64,000 nucleotides of DNA from Longibacter salinarum (GTDB lineage: Bacteria; Bacteroidota; Rhodothermia; Rhodothermales; Salinibacteraceae). The notes under the pieces are model-generated. The model searched no databases. It saw only the letters and a list, made by a program, of their open reading frames with translations, and had not been told where the DNA came from. This document shows positions 51,016-60,623 of this stretch, one piece after another (position 1 is the first letter of the stretch; every line of letters begins with the position of its first letter). Made by a program: the position numbers and the translations under genes. The stretch spans positions 682,001 to 746,000 of the forward strand of contig NZ_PDEQ01000002.1 of assembly GCF_002554795.1 (NCBI RefSeq), written 5' to 3'.

Positions 51016-52395
51016 ATGGCGATTGAAATTGAGATGCCCAAGCTCACCGACACGATGGAAGACGGGGTCCTGTCGGCGTGGCTGGTCGATGAGGGCGAGA
51101 AGGTGTCGGCGGGCGATGTGATCGCCCAGGTGGAGACGGACAAGGCCACCATGGATGTGGAGGCCTTCGACGATGGAGTGCTCCTCAAGAAGATGATCGA
51201 TGAAGGCGAGTCCGTCCCCATCGGACAGCTCATCGCTGTTCTTGGCGATGAGGGCGAGGACATCTCGGACCTCGTCGGCGGGGGAGATGGTGCGGATGAA
51301 GAACCTTCCACCGACGAAGCCGGTGCCGATGCGGCAGAAGATAAGGCGGCGGTCGCGAAGACGACGGAGCAAGAGTCGTCCGAAACAGCCGCAGCCGAGC
51401 CGGTTGGTGATGGACAGGTTCGTGATCGCGAACCTGAGCCTGTACCGGCCGGAACAGATTCCGAGGGACGGCGCATCAAGGCGTCGCCGCTTGCCCGCCG
51501 AATGGCCCAGGATCACGGCGTGGACCTCGCGTCCATGGACGGATCCGGACCCGAGGGTCGTATTGTGCGCCGCGACGTCGAGGCACGGATCGAAGAAGGT
51601 GAAGCCGCTCCCGCAGAAACGAAGGCCGCGCCGACGCCGCAGACGTCCGGCGAGCCTGCCTTCGAGATGCCGACATCGGTACTTGAGGAAGAGGGTGAGC
51701 TCTACGCGAGCGAGAACATCTCGCAGATGCGCAAAACGATCTCCCGCCGCCTCGCGCAGAGCAAGTACACCGCTCCGCACTTCTACCTCACGGTAGACAT
51801 CGACATGGCGAAGGCCATGGAGGCACGGAAACAGCTCAATGCTCTAACGGAGAAGCAGGATGGACCGAAGATCTCGGTCAACGATTTCATAACGAAGGCC
51901 TGCGCCCTCGCACTTCGCGAGCATCCGTACGTAAATGCATCGTACCTTGCGGAAGAAGGCGAAATCCGGAAATACAATCAGGTGCACGTCGGCGTTGCCG
52001 TCGCGATCGATGAGGGCCTGATTACGCCTGTTATTCGAAACGCCGACCGGAAAGGGCTAGGCCAGATCTCGAAAGAGACGCGGGAGCTGGCCGGGCGCGC
52101 TCGGAATCGCGAATTACAGCCCGAAGAGTTCGAAGGGTCGACCTTCACCACAAGTAACCTCGGCATGTTTGGGATCGAGGAGTTCACAGCGATCATCAAT
52201 CCGCCGAACGCCGCGATTCTCGCAATCGGTGAGATTCGCGATGTCCCGGTTGTTGAAGATGGAGAGGTTGTGCCCGGTAAGCGCATGAAGGTGACGCTGT
52301 CATGCGACCATCGCGTGGTCGATGGCGCAGTCGGCGCGCAGTTCCTGCAGGATGTTCAGGGGTACCTTGAGGACCCAATGAACATGCTTCTGTAG
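51016..52395 (+). CDS. pdhC: Pyruvate dehydrogenase E2, dihydrolipoamide acetyltransferase
   Basis: Core of the pyruvate dehydrogenase complex, moving the acetyl group to coenzyme A. 459 residues. One lipoyl domain comes first (lipoylated Lys in VETDKATMDVEAF), then an Ala/Glu/Asp-rich linker of about 60 residues and a peripheral-subunit-binding domain (KASPLARRMAQDHGVDLASM, GPEGRIVRRDVEARI). After a second linker the catalytic domain ends with SCDHRVVDGAVGAQFLQ, where His and Asp are the active site. A gene for the E3 (dihydrolipoamide dehydrogenase) is not in the window, so E3 must be supplied from elsewhere. Confidence 0.96.
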   Translation: MAIEIEMPKLTDTMEDGVLSAWLVDEGEKVSAGDVIAQVETDKATMDVEAFDDGVLLKKMIDEGESVPIGQLIAVLGDEGEDISDLVGGGDGADEEPSTDEAGADAAEDKAAVAKTTEQESSETAAAEPVGDGQVRDREPEPVPAGTDSEGRRIKASPLARRMAQDHGVDLASMDGSGPEGRIVRRDVEARIEEGEAAPAETKAAPTPQTSGEPAFEMPTSVLEEEGELYASENISQMRKTISRRLAQSKYTAPHFYLTVDIDMAKAMEARKQLNALTEKQDGPKISVNDFITKACALALREHPYVNASYLAEEGEIRKYNQVHVGVAVAIDEGLITPVIRNADRKGLGQISKETRELAGRARNRELQPEEFEGSTFTTSNLGMFGIEEFTAIINPPNAAILAIGEIRDVPVVEDGEVVPGKRMKVTLSCDHRVVDGAVGAQFLQDVQGYLEDPMNMLL

Positions 52396-52509
52396 ACCGG
52401 ATTTTCGAGTCCTGTGCGCGACCTTCACGCCGCGACGTGCCCTTCCTGGCCGTCGCGGCGATCGCGTATGGGACGGTCCGTTCTCAACTGATGCTAGAAC
52501 GCCTGTGTC

Positions 52510-53319
52510 ATGAAGATCGCACACGTATCGGACCCGCATTTCGGCCGCATCGCTCACCCGGGGATTGTGGACGCGCTTGTGGAGGAGATAAACGAGCGCC
52601 CGTTCGACCTCGTCGCGATAAGCGGAGACCTGACGCAGCGCGCCCGTCCCTCGGAGTTTGCGGCGGCCACGTCCATGATCGAGCGGTTCGAGGCACCCGT
52701 CATTGTCGTCCCGGGAAACCACGACGTCTATCCGTGGTGGCGCCCGTTCCGACGCATGTTGACGCCGCTCAAGCGATATCGCTCGCTCGTCAGCACCGAT
52801 ATGACGCCGTCCGTTGTGAATGATCGGATCGCTGTTCTCGGCATCAACTCGGCCCACGGACGAACGATCAAGGGGGGCAGGATCGGAGAAGAAGAACGGC
52901 AGACCGTCAAGGAGTTTTTCGAACAGGTCAGCCACCAGTTCAAGATACTCGTGCTGCATCACCACCTGACCCAGATCCAGGCGCTCGGTCCCCACGATGT
53001 CGCCCGCCAGGCGGAGGCCACCCTTGAGGTTGCCGCGGATGCCGGGGTGAACCTCATTCTCTGCGGTCATCTCCACATCTCGCATGTCGAGCCCCTCGAA
53101 ATTGTCCCCAACGAGCGGCGGATTGTGATCGCGAGTGCCGGGACGGCGACAAGCACGCGGGGCCGGGGCTCCAACCGAAAAACAAACTTCTACAACCGGA
53201 TCGACATTGAGCCGGAGCGCTTCCAGATTGAGGAGCGCCGGTACGTTCCTGAAAGCGGTCGATTCGTTTCCGATAATCAGTCTGTATTCGATCGGCTGGT
53301 CCCGCGTCGCGTCTCCTGA
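52510..53319 (+). CDS. Calcineurin-like metallophosphoesterase
   Basis: 269 residues with a complete two-metal site: Asp-His in AHVSDPHFGRI, Asp in LVAISGDLTQRA, Asn-His in VVPGNHDVYP, His in LHHHLTQ, and the final His pair in ILCGHLHISHVE. The family includes CpdA-like cyclic-nucleotide phosphodiesterases and other phosphoesterases; the substrate is not known. It begins 114 bases after pdhC and ends 41 bases before the aminotransferase gene, with which it may be co-transcribed. Confidence 0.93.
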   Translation: MKIAHVSDPHFGRIAHPGIVDALVEEINERPFDLVAISGDLTQRARPSEFAAATSMIERFEAPVIVVPGNHDVYPWWRPFRRMLTPLKRYRSLVSTDMTPSVVNDRIAVLGINSAHGRTIKGGRIGEEERQTVKEFFEQVSHQFKILVLHHHLTQIQALGPHDVARQAEATLEVAADAGVNLILCGHLHISHVEPLEIVPNERRIVIASAGTATSTRGRGSNRKTNFYNRIDIEPERFQIEERRYVPESGRFVSDNQSVFDRLVPRRVS

Positions 53320-53360
53320 AATCGCGATCTCGTGTTCTGTCCCCTCCTCTCTCTATACCG

Positions 53361-54503
53361 ATGACTCTCGAGGACTTCCGAAGCGGATTTCCGCACGCAG
53401 AGCGCCTCGTCTATCTCAATCATGCGGCGACGAGTCCGCTCAGTACGCCGGTGCGTGAAGCCATGGAGGCGTACACGCGTGAACGTGGTGGCATCGATCC
53501 GGCCGGTGAGATCGACGCATTCGAGACTACGCTGCTTCCCCTTTTGATCGACACCCGGGAGAAAGCGGCTGAACTGCTTGGCACGGGCCCTGATCGTGTC
53601 GCTTTCGTCCAAAACACGTCGGCAGGGCTGAATGTCCTTGCCGAGGGACTCGACTGGCAGGCCGGGGATCGGGTGGCGATTCCAGACGGATCGTTTCCCA
53701 CAAACGTTTTTCCCTTCCTGAACCAGCGACAGCGCGGCGTCGCCGTCGACTTCATTCCGACGGATGAAGGCTCCTTTTCGGTGAAAGACGTAGAGCGAAC
53801 GCTCCGACCCGGCACGCGCGTCGTCAGCATCTCTTGGGTGCACTTCCTCTCGGGGTTTCGAGCCGACCTCCGCGAGATTGGTCGCCTGTGCGCGGACCGC
53901 GACATCCTATTTTGTGTTGACGCCATCCAGGGGCTCGGCGCCCTCCAGATCGATGTAGACGAGTGTCAGATCGACGTCCTTGCGGCCGGGGGACATAAGT
54001 GGATGATGGCCACGCAAGGCATTGGCATCCTCTACTGCTCTCAGGATGTGCAGGGGCAGATTCAGCCGTCGGCGGGCTGGCTGCACGGGCCGGTCGACTG
54101 GGAGAAGCTGGACGACTACGAGCTTACATTTCACGACGACGCCCGCCGTTTCGAGGCTGGGACGCTGAACAGCGTCGGGCTGGCTGCGCTGAATGCGGCG
54201 CTCGAGCAGAACCTCGAGATTGGCCCGAAAAATATAGAAGATCGGATTCGCGATCTCGCGGCGCACCTCGCAGGGGGCCTCGCAGGGCTTGGACTTCGAC
54301 GCTACGGGTCCAGCAATCCAGCGCACGGCAGCGGCATTGTGACAATCGCGCCCGATGACCCTGAGGCACTGGCCGCTCATCTGAAAGAAGAGGGCGTCGT
54401 TACGGCCCTGCGAAACCGAAAGCTCCGGTTTGCACCGCACGCGTACGTCGCGATCGATGACCTCGACCGTGCGCTTGAAGCCGTCGCTCAGTTCACTGCG
54501 TGA
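53361..54503 (+). CDS. Class V aminotransferase family PLP enzyme
   Basis: 380 residues with the SufS/isopenicillin-N-epimerase fold. VYLNHAATSPLSTPVREAM opens the domain; LLGTGPDRVAFVQNTSAGLN follows. The PLP Lys is Lys213 in AAGGHKWMMATQGIGI, with Asp187 in LFCVDAIQGLG as the ring-nitrogen ligand. FEAGTLNSVGLAALNAAL and VVTALRNRKLRFAPHAY end the domain. No sulfur-mobilisation genes are close, so cysteine desulfurase activity is not supported by context. The substrate is unassigned. Confidence 0.9.
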   Translation: MTLEDFRSGFPHAERLVYLNHAATSPLSTPVREAMEAYTRERGGIDPAGEIDAFETTLLPLLIDTREKAAELLGTGPDRVAFVQNTSAGLNVLAEGLDWQAGDRVAIPDGSFPTNVFPFLNQRQRGVAVDFIPTDEGSFSVKDVERTLRPGTRVVSISWVHFLSGFRADLREIGRLCADRDILFCVDAIQGLGALQIDVDECQIDVLAAGGHKWMMATQGIGILYCSQDVQGQIQPSAGWLHGPVDWEKLDDYELTFHDDARRFEAGTLNSVGLAALNAALEQNLEIGPKNIEDRIRDLAAHLAGGLAGLGLRRYGSSNPAHGSGIVTIAPDDPEALAAHLKEEGVVTALRNRKLRFAPHAYVAIDDLDRALEAVAQFTA

Positions 54504-54914
54504 ACGCGTTCGCGGCCGTCGAAGTGACGGGACCTTGAGCCGGGAAATCGGATTGTCCGCCCGGAAACCCGTCGGTACATCGGTCGTCAACCTGAAGGTC
54601 CTGATCTACCTACCGGACACGTTCATTCGAGCGTGTGTCATTTCAGCATTCCTAGGCGCGGCTGCTCTGAGATGGGTGGGAGTATGTGGGTATGGGAGTG
54701 TGTGAGTGTGTCCTGTTCGACGATGACGTCTCGTTTCCAGGACGCATGAGACGCACGAGATCCGTTTTTCGTTGACATACGAAGACAGTCCGGTTTGAAA
54801 TCCAAACTGTCCGGTACCGAGGATCCCGATCTCGACTCCATCGACGATCAACCGGCATGCCGGGATCTTCAGTCCGGAGGCGCTACCACTCTATCCGATT
54901 AATGACACCTCAGT
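54504..54914. other. Intergenic region with a short repeat run
   Basis: 411 bases. A run of gtgggagtatgtgggtatggg-type units covers about 54671-54710, related to the gtgtgga units found in the composite elements. A perfect 12-bp palindrome ccggcatgccgg is at 54852-54863. No gene is seen. Confidence 0.45.
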
Positions 54915-56015
54915 ATGAGCGACACCTTTGATTCAGCGGACTATGACGCAGACGTCGAGCGAGCGGGCCAGTCGGTTGAAGTCACCGTGGCCGAGGACGA
55001 AGGAGGTGCCCGTCTCGACAAGTACCTCACGCAGTTCTATCCAGAAGCCTCACGCACAAAGGTTCAGCGGTCGATTAAGAAAGGGCACGTCAAGGTGAAC
55101 GGTGACGATGCGTCGAAGTCGTACCGCGTCGAGGCGGGGGATAAGATCGTCTTCCGCCTGATTCGGAAGCCGCCGATGGAGGCCACACCCGAGGACATTC
55201 CTCTCGACATTGTTTACGAGGACGACGACCTTCTCGTGGTCAATAAGCCGGCCGGCATGGTTGTGCACCCGGCGCCCGGACACCGGAGCGGAACGCTCGT
55301 CAATGCGCTGCTCCATCACGTCGGCGGCGATTCGGTCGCGGCGGACGATGAGGAGGCCGACGAGGCGGAGGTCGGCCTGTCGATGATCAACGCCTTGCCG
55401 GAGCGACCGGATCACCCGGTGGTGCGTCCGGGAATCGTGCATCGGTTGGACAAAGGCACGTCGGGCCTGCTCGTTGTGGCAAAGCACGATCGCGCGCACC
55501 GAAAGCTGGCGGCCCAGTTCAAAGACCACTCGACGGACCGGCGCTATCGCGCCATCGTCTGGGGACAGTTCGACCCGCGATCCGGGACCATCACCGGTGC
55601 GATCGGGCGTGACCCGCATCACCGGCAGCGGATGGCCGTCGTCGCGGAGGAACGGGGCAAGTCCGCCGTGACGCATTACCGAACGGTCGAGGAGCAGCAG
55701 TACACGAGCGTCGTCGAGTTCGAACTGGAAACGGGGCGGACGCATCAGATCCGTGTGCACGCCGATTCGCAGAACCATCCCGTGCTCGGGGATCCGAAGT
55801 ACGGCGGTCAAGCCGTCCGCTACGGACGTCAGGGAGGGAAGCGCCGCACGTTTTACGAGCGGCTGTTCGAACACATGCCGCGGCCGGCCCTCCACGCGTA
55901 CCAGCTCGGATTCAAGCACCCGACATCCGGCGAAGAGATGCATTTCGAGGAAGACATGCCGGAGGACATGCAGTTTGTGCTGGACCGCCTTCGAGCCGTG
56001 GAGGGGGCGGAGTAG
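54915..56015 (+). CDS. RluA-family 23S rRNA pseudouridine synthase (RluD-like)
   Basis: 366 residues. After an acidic head, an S4 RNA-binding domain (EGGARLDKYLTQFYPEASRT, KVQRSIKKGHVKVNG) is followed by the catalytic domain. The nucleophilic Asp is in IVHRLDKGTSGLLVVAK. Other signatures are DLLVVNKPAGMVVHPAPGH, TDRRYRAIVWGQF, ETGRTHQIRVH and the end PVLGDPKYGG. The order is that of RluC/RluD enzymes, which modify helix 69 and other sites in 23S rRNA. An acidic insert of about 30 residues (DDEEADEAEVGLS) breaks the catalytic domain. Confidence 0.92.
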   Translation: MSDTFDSADYDADVERAGQSVEVTVAEDEGGARLDKYLTQFYPEASRTKVQRSIKKGHVKVNGDDASKSYRVEAGDKIVFRLIRKPPMEATPEDIPLDIVYEDDDLLVVNKPAGMVVHPAPGHRSGTLVNALLHHVGGDSVAADDEEADEAEVGLSMINALPERPDHPVVRPGIVHRLDKGTSGLLVVAKHDRAHRKLAAQFKDHSTDRRYRAIVWGQFDPRSGTITGAIGRDPHHRQRMAVVAEERGKSAVTHYRTVEEQQYTSVVEFELETGRTHQIRVHADSQNHPVLGDPKYGGQAVRYGRQGGKRRTFYERLFEHMPRPALHAYQLGFKHPTSGEEMHFEEDMPEDMQFVLDRLRAVEGAE

Positions 56016-56186
56016 AGCGGATGTTTCTTCGTAGGGGGGCAAGAGGGGCGCCTCAAAGGCGCGTTCGATCGTATCTTCTCCGATGCTTCGCGACGAACCC
56101 GAACATGCGCGCAGGCCCGGCGTTCGCTTGTCCTGTGTGAGTCCCCGATCCCCCCGACGCGCTTGTTCATTCAGCCCCGGCCGCGC

Positions 56187-56672
56187 ATGCCGACGACCAG
56201 CACGACGGAGATAAACCAACTGCTCAGCCCCGACCGTATTCGGATCGGGTTGCCGGGCTCGTCGAAGTCCGAAATCATCAACGGACTCGTGGATGTGCTC
56301 GCCGGGCACCCGAGTATCGACAGCATCGAGACCGTTCGGCGTGCTATTTTCGCAAGGGAGCAGATGATGTCCACGGGTGTGGGCAAAGGGCTCGGGTTGC
56401 CGCACGCGAAGACCGATGCCGCCCAGGAAACGATCGCGGCCTTCGCGACCACGAAGAACCCGGTTGATTTCGGTGCGATCGACGACGAACCGGTGCATCT
56501 GCTCCTCCTGCTCGTCGGTCCCGAGGCCGACAAGTCGCATCATATCAAGATCCTCGGCCGCATCTCCCGTCTCGTCAGTCGTGACGACCTGCGCACGGAT
56601 CTGCGCAACGCCGCGTCCTCCGAGGACGTCCTTCGCCTGCTCAAGAACGGGGAGGACGCCCTCCGCCGCTAA
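56187..56672 (+). CDS. PTS EIIA type 2 (fructose/PtsN-like) protein
   Basis: 161 residues from ATG 56187. One EIIA domain with phospho-acceptor His73 in GVGKGLGLPHAKTDA; the family helix VRRAIFAREQMMSTG and the strand PVHLLLLLVGPEADK are clear. Stand-alone EIIA proteins of this type are usually PtsN-like regulators of the nitrogen PTS. No EI, HPr or permease subunits are nearby, which supports a regulatory role over sugar transport. It begins about 170 bases after the pseudouridine synthase gene. Confidence 0.92.
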   Translation: MPTTSTTEINQLLSPDRIRIGLPGSSKSEIINGLVDVLAGHPSIDSIETVRRAIFAREQMMSTGVGKGLGLPHAKTDAAQETIAAFATTKNPVDFGAIDDEPVHLLLLLVGPEADKSHHIKILGRISRLVSRDDLRTDLRNAASSEDVLRLLKNGEDALRR

Positions 56673-56822
56673 CGGCCGTTCGTCCTATCAAGGTTTTGGC
56701 GGGAGTTCGCGGTTTCTCATCCGTCGAACTCGTACGTTAGCGGTCGTACGCGCCTGCGACAAACGCCGATGGGCCGCGTCTGCATCTGACTTCTCTTTCC
56801 TCCAACTCTGCCCGATTCCGAC

Positions 56823-58133
56823 GTGAGTACGTCGTTTCAGAACATCAAAGGTACGTTCGATATCCTTCCTGACGCCTATACCGATGGCGGGACGCGCATC
56901 GCTAGCAGTGCCGAATGGCACGCGGTCGAAGAGACGATTCGCGACGTGATGCATCGGCACAACCTGGAGGAGATTCGGACGCCGATCTTTGAACCGACGG
57001 AGCTTGTGGCCCGCGGAATCGGGCAGATGACGGACATCGTATCGAAGGAAATGTTTGCTTTCGAGCGCTCCGGAACGAACTACGTCCTGCGTCCGGAGAT
57101 CACCGCACCCGTGATGCGGTCCTTCCTCCAGCATCACCTTGAGCAGCGCGGCGGGGTGCAAAAGCTGTTTTACATCGGACCCTGCTTCCGTGCGGAGCAG
57201 CCACAAAAAGGCCGCTATAGACAGTTTCACCAGTTCGGCGTAGAGGTCATCGGCGCCGACGACGCGCGGGCCGACGCCGAAACCATCGCGATCATGATGT
57301 CAGTCTATCGCGCGTTCGGCGTGGATAACACGACACTCCGGATCAATACACTGGGCATGCCCGAAGCTAGGGCGAAGTTCGTCAATGCGCTGCGTGAGTA
57401 TCTTGAGCCCTACGAGGATGACCTGTCTGAGACCAGTCGGCGACGTCTCGCCAAAAACCCGCTTCGTATCCTCGACACGAAGCTCGACTACGAACAGGAG
57501 ATCCTGGCCGATGCGCCGGTTCTGACCGAGTTTGTGGAGGACGAGAGCCGCGAGCACTACGTACAGGTCAAGACGTATCTGGACGAGCTGGACATCGATT
57601 ATGACGAGGACCCGCTTCTCGTGCGTGGCCTCGACTACTACACGCGCACGGCGTTCGAGCTGGAAAGCCCGGACCTCGGTGCCCAGAGCGCACTCGCGGG
57701 CGGCGGTCGCTACGACCTTCTGGCAGAGGAGATCGGGAGCAAGCAGCCGGTGCCGTCCATCGGGTTCGCAGCCGGGATGGAGCGGCTCTTTCTCGCCATC
57801 GAAGCTGCAGGAAACGACCTGCCGGAGCCAGAGGGAGCGGATCTGTTCTTCGCCTCGCTCGGCGAAGAGGCGGAGCACTGGGTCTTTCAGACGGTCCATC
57901 GCCTGCGCGGCGAAGGCCTGCACGTTGCGCACGATTTGAAGGGCCGTTCGCTCAAGTCTCAAATGAAGGAGGCGAATCGCCAGAACGCCACCTACGCGAT
58001 CATCATTGGCGGCAACGAGTTGGAGGCCGGAGCCGCACAGATCAAGCACATGGCCAGCGGCGAGCAGGTGGAGGTGCCGTTTGACCGAATCGTCGACTAC
58101 GTTCGGGACGAGACGGCGAACGTTGAGGAGTGA
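56823..58133 (+). CDS. hisS: Histidyl-tRNA synthetase
   Basis: Charges tRNA-His. 436 residues from a GTG start at 56823 (MSTSFQNIKGTFDILPDAYT). Class II motifs are visible: motif 1 around LEEIRTPIFEPTELVARGIG, motif 2 in FRAEQPQKGRYRQFHQFGVE, and the histidine-specific LVRGLDYYTRTAFE. Motif 3 is in SIGFAAGMERLFL, and the C-terminal anticodon domain holds HDLKGRSLKSQMKEANRQNA. Not to be confused with HisZ, which lacks the anticodon domain. It stands alone with 150 bases upstream. Confidence 0.96.
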   Translation: MSTSFQNIKGTFDILPDAYTDGGTRIASSAEWHAVEETIRDVMHRHNLEEIRTPIFEPTELVARGIGQMTDIVSKEMFAFERSGTNYVLRPEITAPVMRSFLQHHLEQRGGVQKLFYIGPCFRAEQPQKGRYRQFHQFGVEVIGADDARADAETIAIMMSVYRAFGVDNTTLRINTLGMPEARAKFVNALREYLEPYEDDLSETSRRRLAKNPLRILDTKLDYEQEILADAPVLTEFVEDESREHYVQVKTYLDELDIDYDEDPLLVRGLDYYTRTAFELESPDLGAQSALAGGGRYDLLAEEIGSKQPVPSIGFAAGMERLFLAIEAAGNDLPEPEGADLFFASLGEEAEHWVFQTVHRLRGEGLHVAHDLKGRSLKSQMKEANRQNATYAIIIGGNELEAGAAQIKHMASGEQVEVPFDRIVDYVRDETANVEE

Positions 58134-58254
58134 GGACGCGCCGCTTCCTGGCTCCTTCCGATCGATGGCGCTTGCACGTGCATCCGCGTTTGACCACATT
58201 CACGTGCAGAGGTATCGCAATATCCCGCCCGGCCACTCCACACCGTAATCCGCC

Positions 58255-59205
58255 ATGTATCCACGCGTCAGCGACCTGTTCGTCGATCTGTTTGGGGTCG
58301 AGCTTCCGTTTCCGATCTACTCGTTCGGTCTGATGGTCGCCCTCGCGATCATCGCCGCGGCCTGGCTCACGATCCGCGAACTGGATCGTATGTACGCCGC
58401 CGGACAGATTTCTGGCGTGAAGGTGGAGAGAGATGGCTCTCGACGGACGGAAGAGGTAAGCCCGTCCATCCTTGTCGGCACGCTCACGGCCATGGCGGCC
58501 ATTCTGGGCATTGTGGGGTCGAAGCTGTTCCACATTCTGGAGAACTTCGGCGACTTCATGGAGGACCCGTCGGGTATGATCTTCTCGACGGGCGGCCTCA
58601 CGTTCTACGGCGGTCTGCTGCTCGCGGGCGGCGGCATCGTCTGGTACCTCCGAAAATATGACCTCAGCATTCCCCGTGTTGCGGATGCCGTCGCGCCCGG
58701 CCTCATGCTCGGCTACGGCATCGGTCGCATCGGATGCTACCTCGCTGGAGATGGCGACTGGGGCGTCTGCTCGAATCTCGCAAACAAGCCGGAGTGGATT
58801 CCTTCCTGGCTGTGGTCGGAGCAATTCCCGCGGAGTATTCTCGATCCGGGAAATCAGTACGTCAACGACGCGGCTGTGATTGAAAAATGCGGCCCCGCGA
58901 TGGACGGCGTTTATCCGACGATGCTATACGAGACGGCGATGGCTGTTCTCATTACCGGCATCCTGTGGGCGATCCGGAAGCATCCGTTCAAAGGCGGCTG
59001 GCTGATGTCGGTGTATCTCGTCTTCAACGGCGCGGAGCGCTTCCTCATCGAGCAGATCCGCGTTAACAACGTCGGTACGTTCCTCGGCATCCAGGTAACA
59101 CAGGCGGAGGTCATCGCCGTCCTCATTTCGCTCGCTGGTGTCGTGGGGCTGGTGTATACGACGAGGCGCGTCGGAGAGAGCGTGAAGGAGGGATCCGGCT
59201 CATGA
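58255..59205 (+). CDS. lgt: Prolipoprotein diacylglyceryl transferase
   Basis: Membrane enzyme that moves diacylglycerol from phosphatidylglycerol to the lipobox cysteine of lipoproteins. 316 residues with about seven hydrophobic helices. Core motifs are SFGLMVALAIIAAAWLTIRE, TFYGGLLLAGGGIVWYL, the signature GRIGCYLAGDGDWG and LVFNGAERFLIEQIRVN. It is longer than most Lgt by a loop near residues 50-75. The next gene encodes a lipoprotein, and several others in the window (RND adaptor at 37.5 kb) need this enzyme. Confidence 0.95.
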   Translation: MYPRVSDLFVDLFGVELPFPIYSFGLMVALAIIAAAWLTIRELDRMYAAGQISGVKVERDGSRRTEEVSPSILVGTLTAMAAILGIVGSKLFHILENFGDFMEDPSGMIFSTGGLTFYGGLLLAGGGIVWYLRKYDLSIPRVADAVAPGLMLGYGIGRIGCYLAGDGDWGVCSNLANKPEWIPSWLWSEQFPRSILDPGNQYVNDAAVIEKCGPAMDGVYPTMLYETAMAVLITGILWAIRKHPFKGGWLMSVYLVFNGAERFLIEQIRVNNVGTFLGIQVTQAEVIAVLISLAGVVGLVYTTRRVGESVKEGSGS

Positions 59206-59342
59206 GACGTCGCTTAGCGGTCACGGAGTGTTCGGGCACGGAATGAACCGGAGCCCCGAGCTGAAATCGTGCTCGCATTGCGTCCACCTACGGTTGTCGA
59301 CCTGCGCGACCGGTTATTCCATTCGTAAACTTTGTCTGGTGC

Positions 59343-60593
59343 ATGCAACGCCTGTCTTTGCTGGTTTTCGTTTTGAGTCTCATCGTCGTCGGTGTAGGTT
59401 GCTCCTCGGACGACGACACCTCGTCGGATCGTGCCGAAACGATCCGGTTCATGACTTACAACATCGAGGATGTTCGCACGGGCGACGTGAAGCGGGCGGA
59501 TCACCCGCGCCTTGAACGCGCCGCTGCACGGATTCAGACCTTGCGGCCGGACGTTCTGCTCGTCAACGAACTGAGCTACGACCAGCAGGGCGGACCGGAT
59601 GTTGAGGACGGCGATTCGCCGGGGCAGAACGCACAACGGTTTGTCGACCAGTATCTCTCGCAGCCCCGGTCCGATTCGCTGCAGCCGGTGAGGTACCAGA
59701 CGGTCATGCTGCCGGTTAACACGGGTATCTCGAGCGGTTTCGACCTGAACAACGATGGCGAGATCGTTGAGACGGTGCCGGAGGTGCCATCTACGCCGCC
59801 CGATGGAAGCGTTCCACCACAGAACGACGCCGGCCGAGCCTACGGCGGCGACACCTGGGGCTTTGGCACCTTCCCCGGCCATTACGGCATGGCCCTCTTC
59901 GTGCGCGAGGACCTCAAGGTTCTTACCGACAGCATTCGCACGTTCCGTCTCTACCCGTGGTCGCGTCTCCCCGGCGCGGAGGTCCCGACGGATTCTGTGA
60001 CCGGCGAGCCCTTTTATTCCAGCGAAGAGTGGGAGGCGCTCCGGCTGTCCTCCAAGAGTCACTGGGACATCCCTATTGAGCTTCCGAACGGTGACCTCAT
60101 TCATGTTCTCGCGAGTCACCCCACACCACCGACCTTTGATGGTGCGGCCGATCGGAATGGCCACAGAAACCACGACGAAATCCGATTCTGGCAGGAGTAC
60201 ATCTCCGGTGCCGACCACATCGTCGACGACTCAAGCAAGACGGGTGGACTGGCGTCCGACGCCTCCTTCGTTATTATGGGCGACCAGAACGCGGACCCGG
60301 ATGAGGGCGACACCTACGGAACGCCCATCGCCGACCTCCTCAATCACGACCGAGTTCAGTCCATCCAGCCGGAAGCGACACCCGCCGGGCAGTCGGCGTT
60401 TCCCGATCTGGATGCGGACGACACAGCACGGTGGGGGCTTCGGGTCGATTATGTCATTCCATCCGAGGATCTGAACGTTGTAGCCAGCGGCGTGTGGCGC
60501 CCGACGGGGGGCGAGGCCAAGGAGCTGGAGGTGAGCGATCACTTTCCAGTCTGGGTCGATGTGAGCATCCCGGCGTCCACATCTTCGAAATAA
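59343..60593 (+). CDS. Endonuclease/exonuclease/phosphatase family lipoprotein
   Basis: 416 residues. A lipobox ends at Cys20 in LSLIVVGVGCSSDDD, so it is a lipoprotein. The EEP fold is indicated by MTYNIEDVRTGD, VLLVNELSYDQ, the catalytic GDQNADPDEGD, RVDYVIPSED and the final VSDHFPVWVDV. The substrate could be nucleic acid or another phosphodiester; secreted members act outside the cytoplasm. It follows lgt by 137 bases, which fits a shared promoter, though a separate one cannot be excluded. Confidence 0.9.
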   Translation: MQRLSLLVFVLSLIVVGVGCSSDDDTSSDRAETIRFMTYNIEDVRTGDVKRADHPRLERAAARIQTLRPDVLLVNELSYDQQGGPDVEDGDSPGQNAQRFVDQYLSQPRSDSLQPVRYQTVMLPVNTGISSGFDLNNDGEIVETVPEVPSTPPDGSVPPQNDAGRAYGGDTWGFGTFPGHYGMALFVREDLKVLTDSIRTFRLYPWSRLPGAEVPTDSVTGEPFYSSEEWEALRLSSKSHWDIPIELPNGDLIHVLASHPTPPTFDGAADRNGHRNHDEIRFWQEYISGADHIVDDSSKTGGLASDASFVIMGDQNADPDEGDTYGTPIADLLNHDRVQSIQPEATPAGQSAFPDLDADDTARWGLRVDYVIPSEDLNVVASGVWRPTGGEAKELEVSDHFPVWVDVSIPASTSSK

Positions 60594-60623
60594 TTGGCAT
60601 CCAGTACATTCTACTTCGACGCC

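Noticed and set aside
55050-56543. A 497-residue open frame antisense to the pseudouridine synthase and EIIA genes
   Set aside because: Both plus-strand genes are clear family members; the antisense product is Arg/His/Leu-rich filler.
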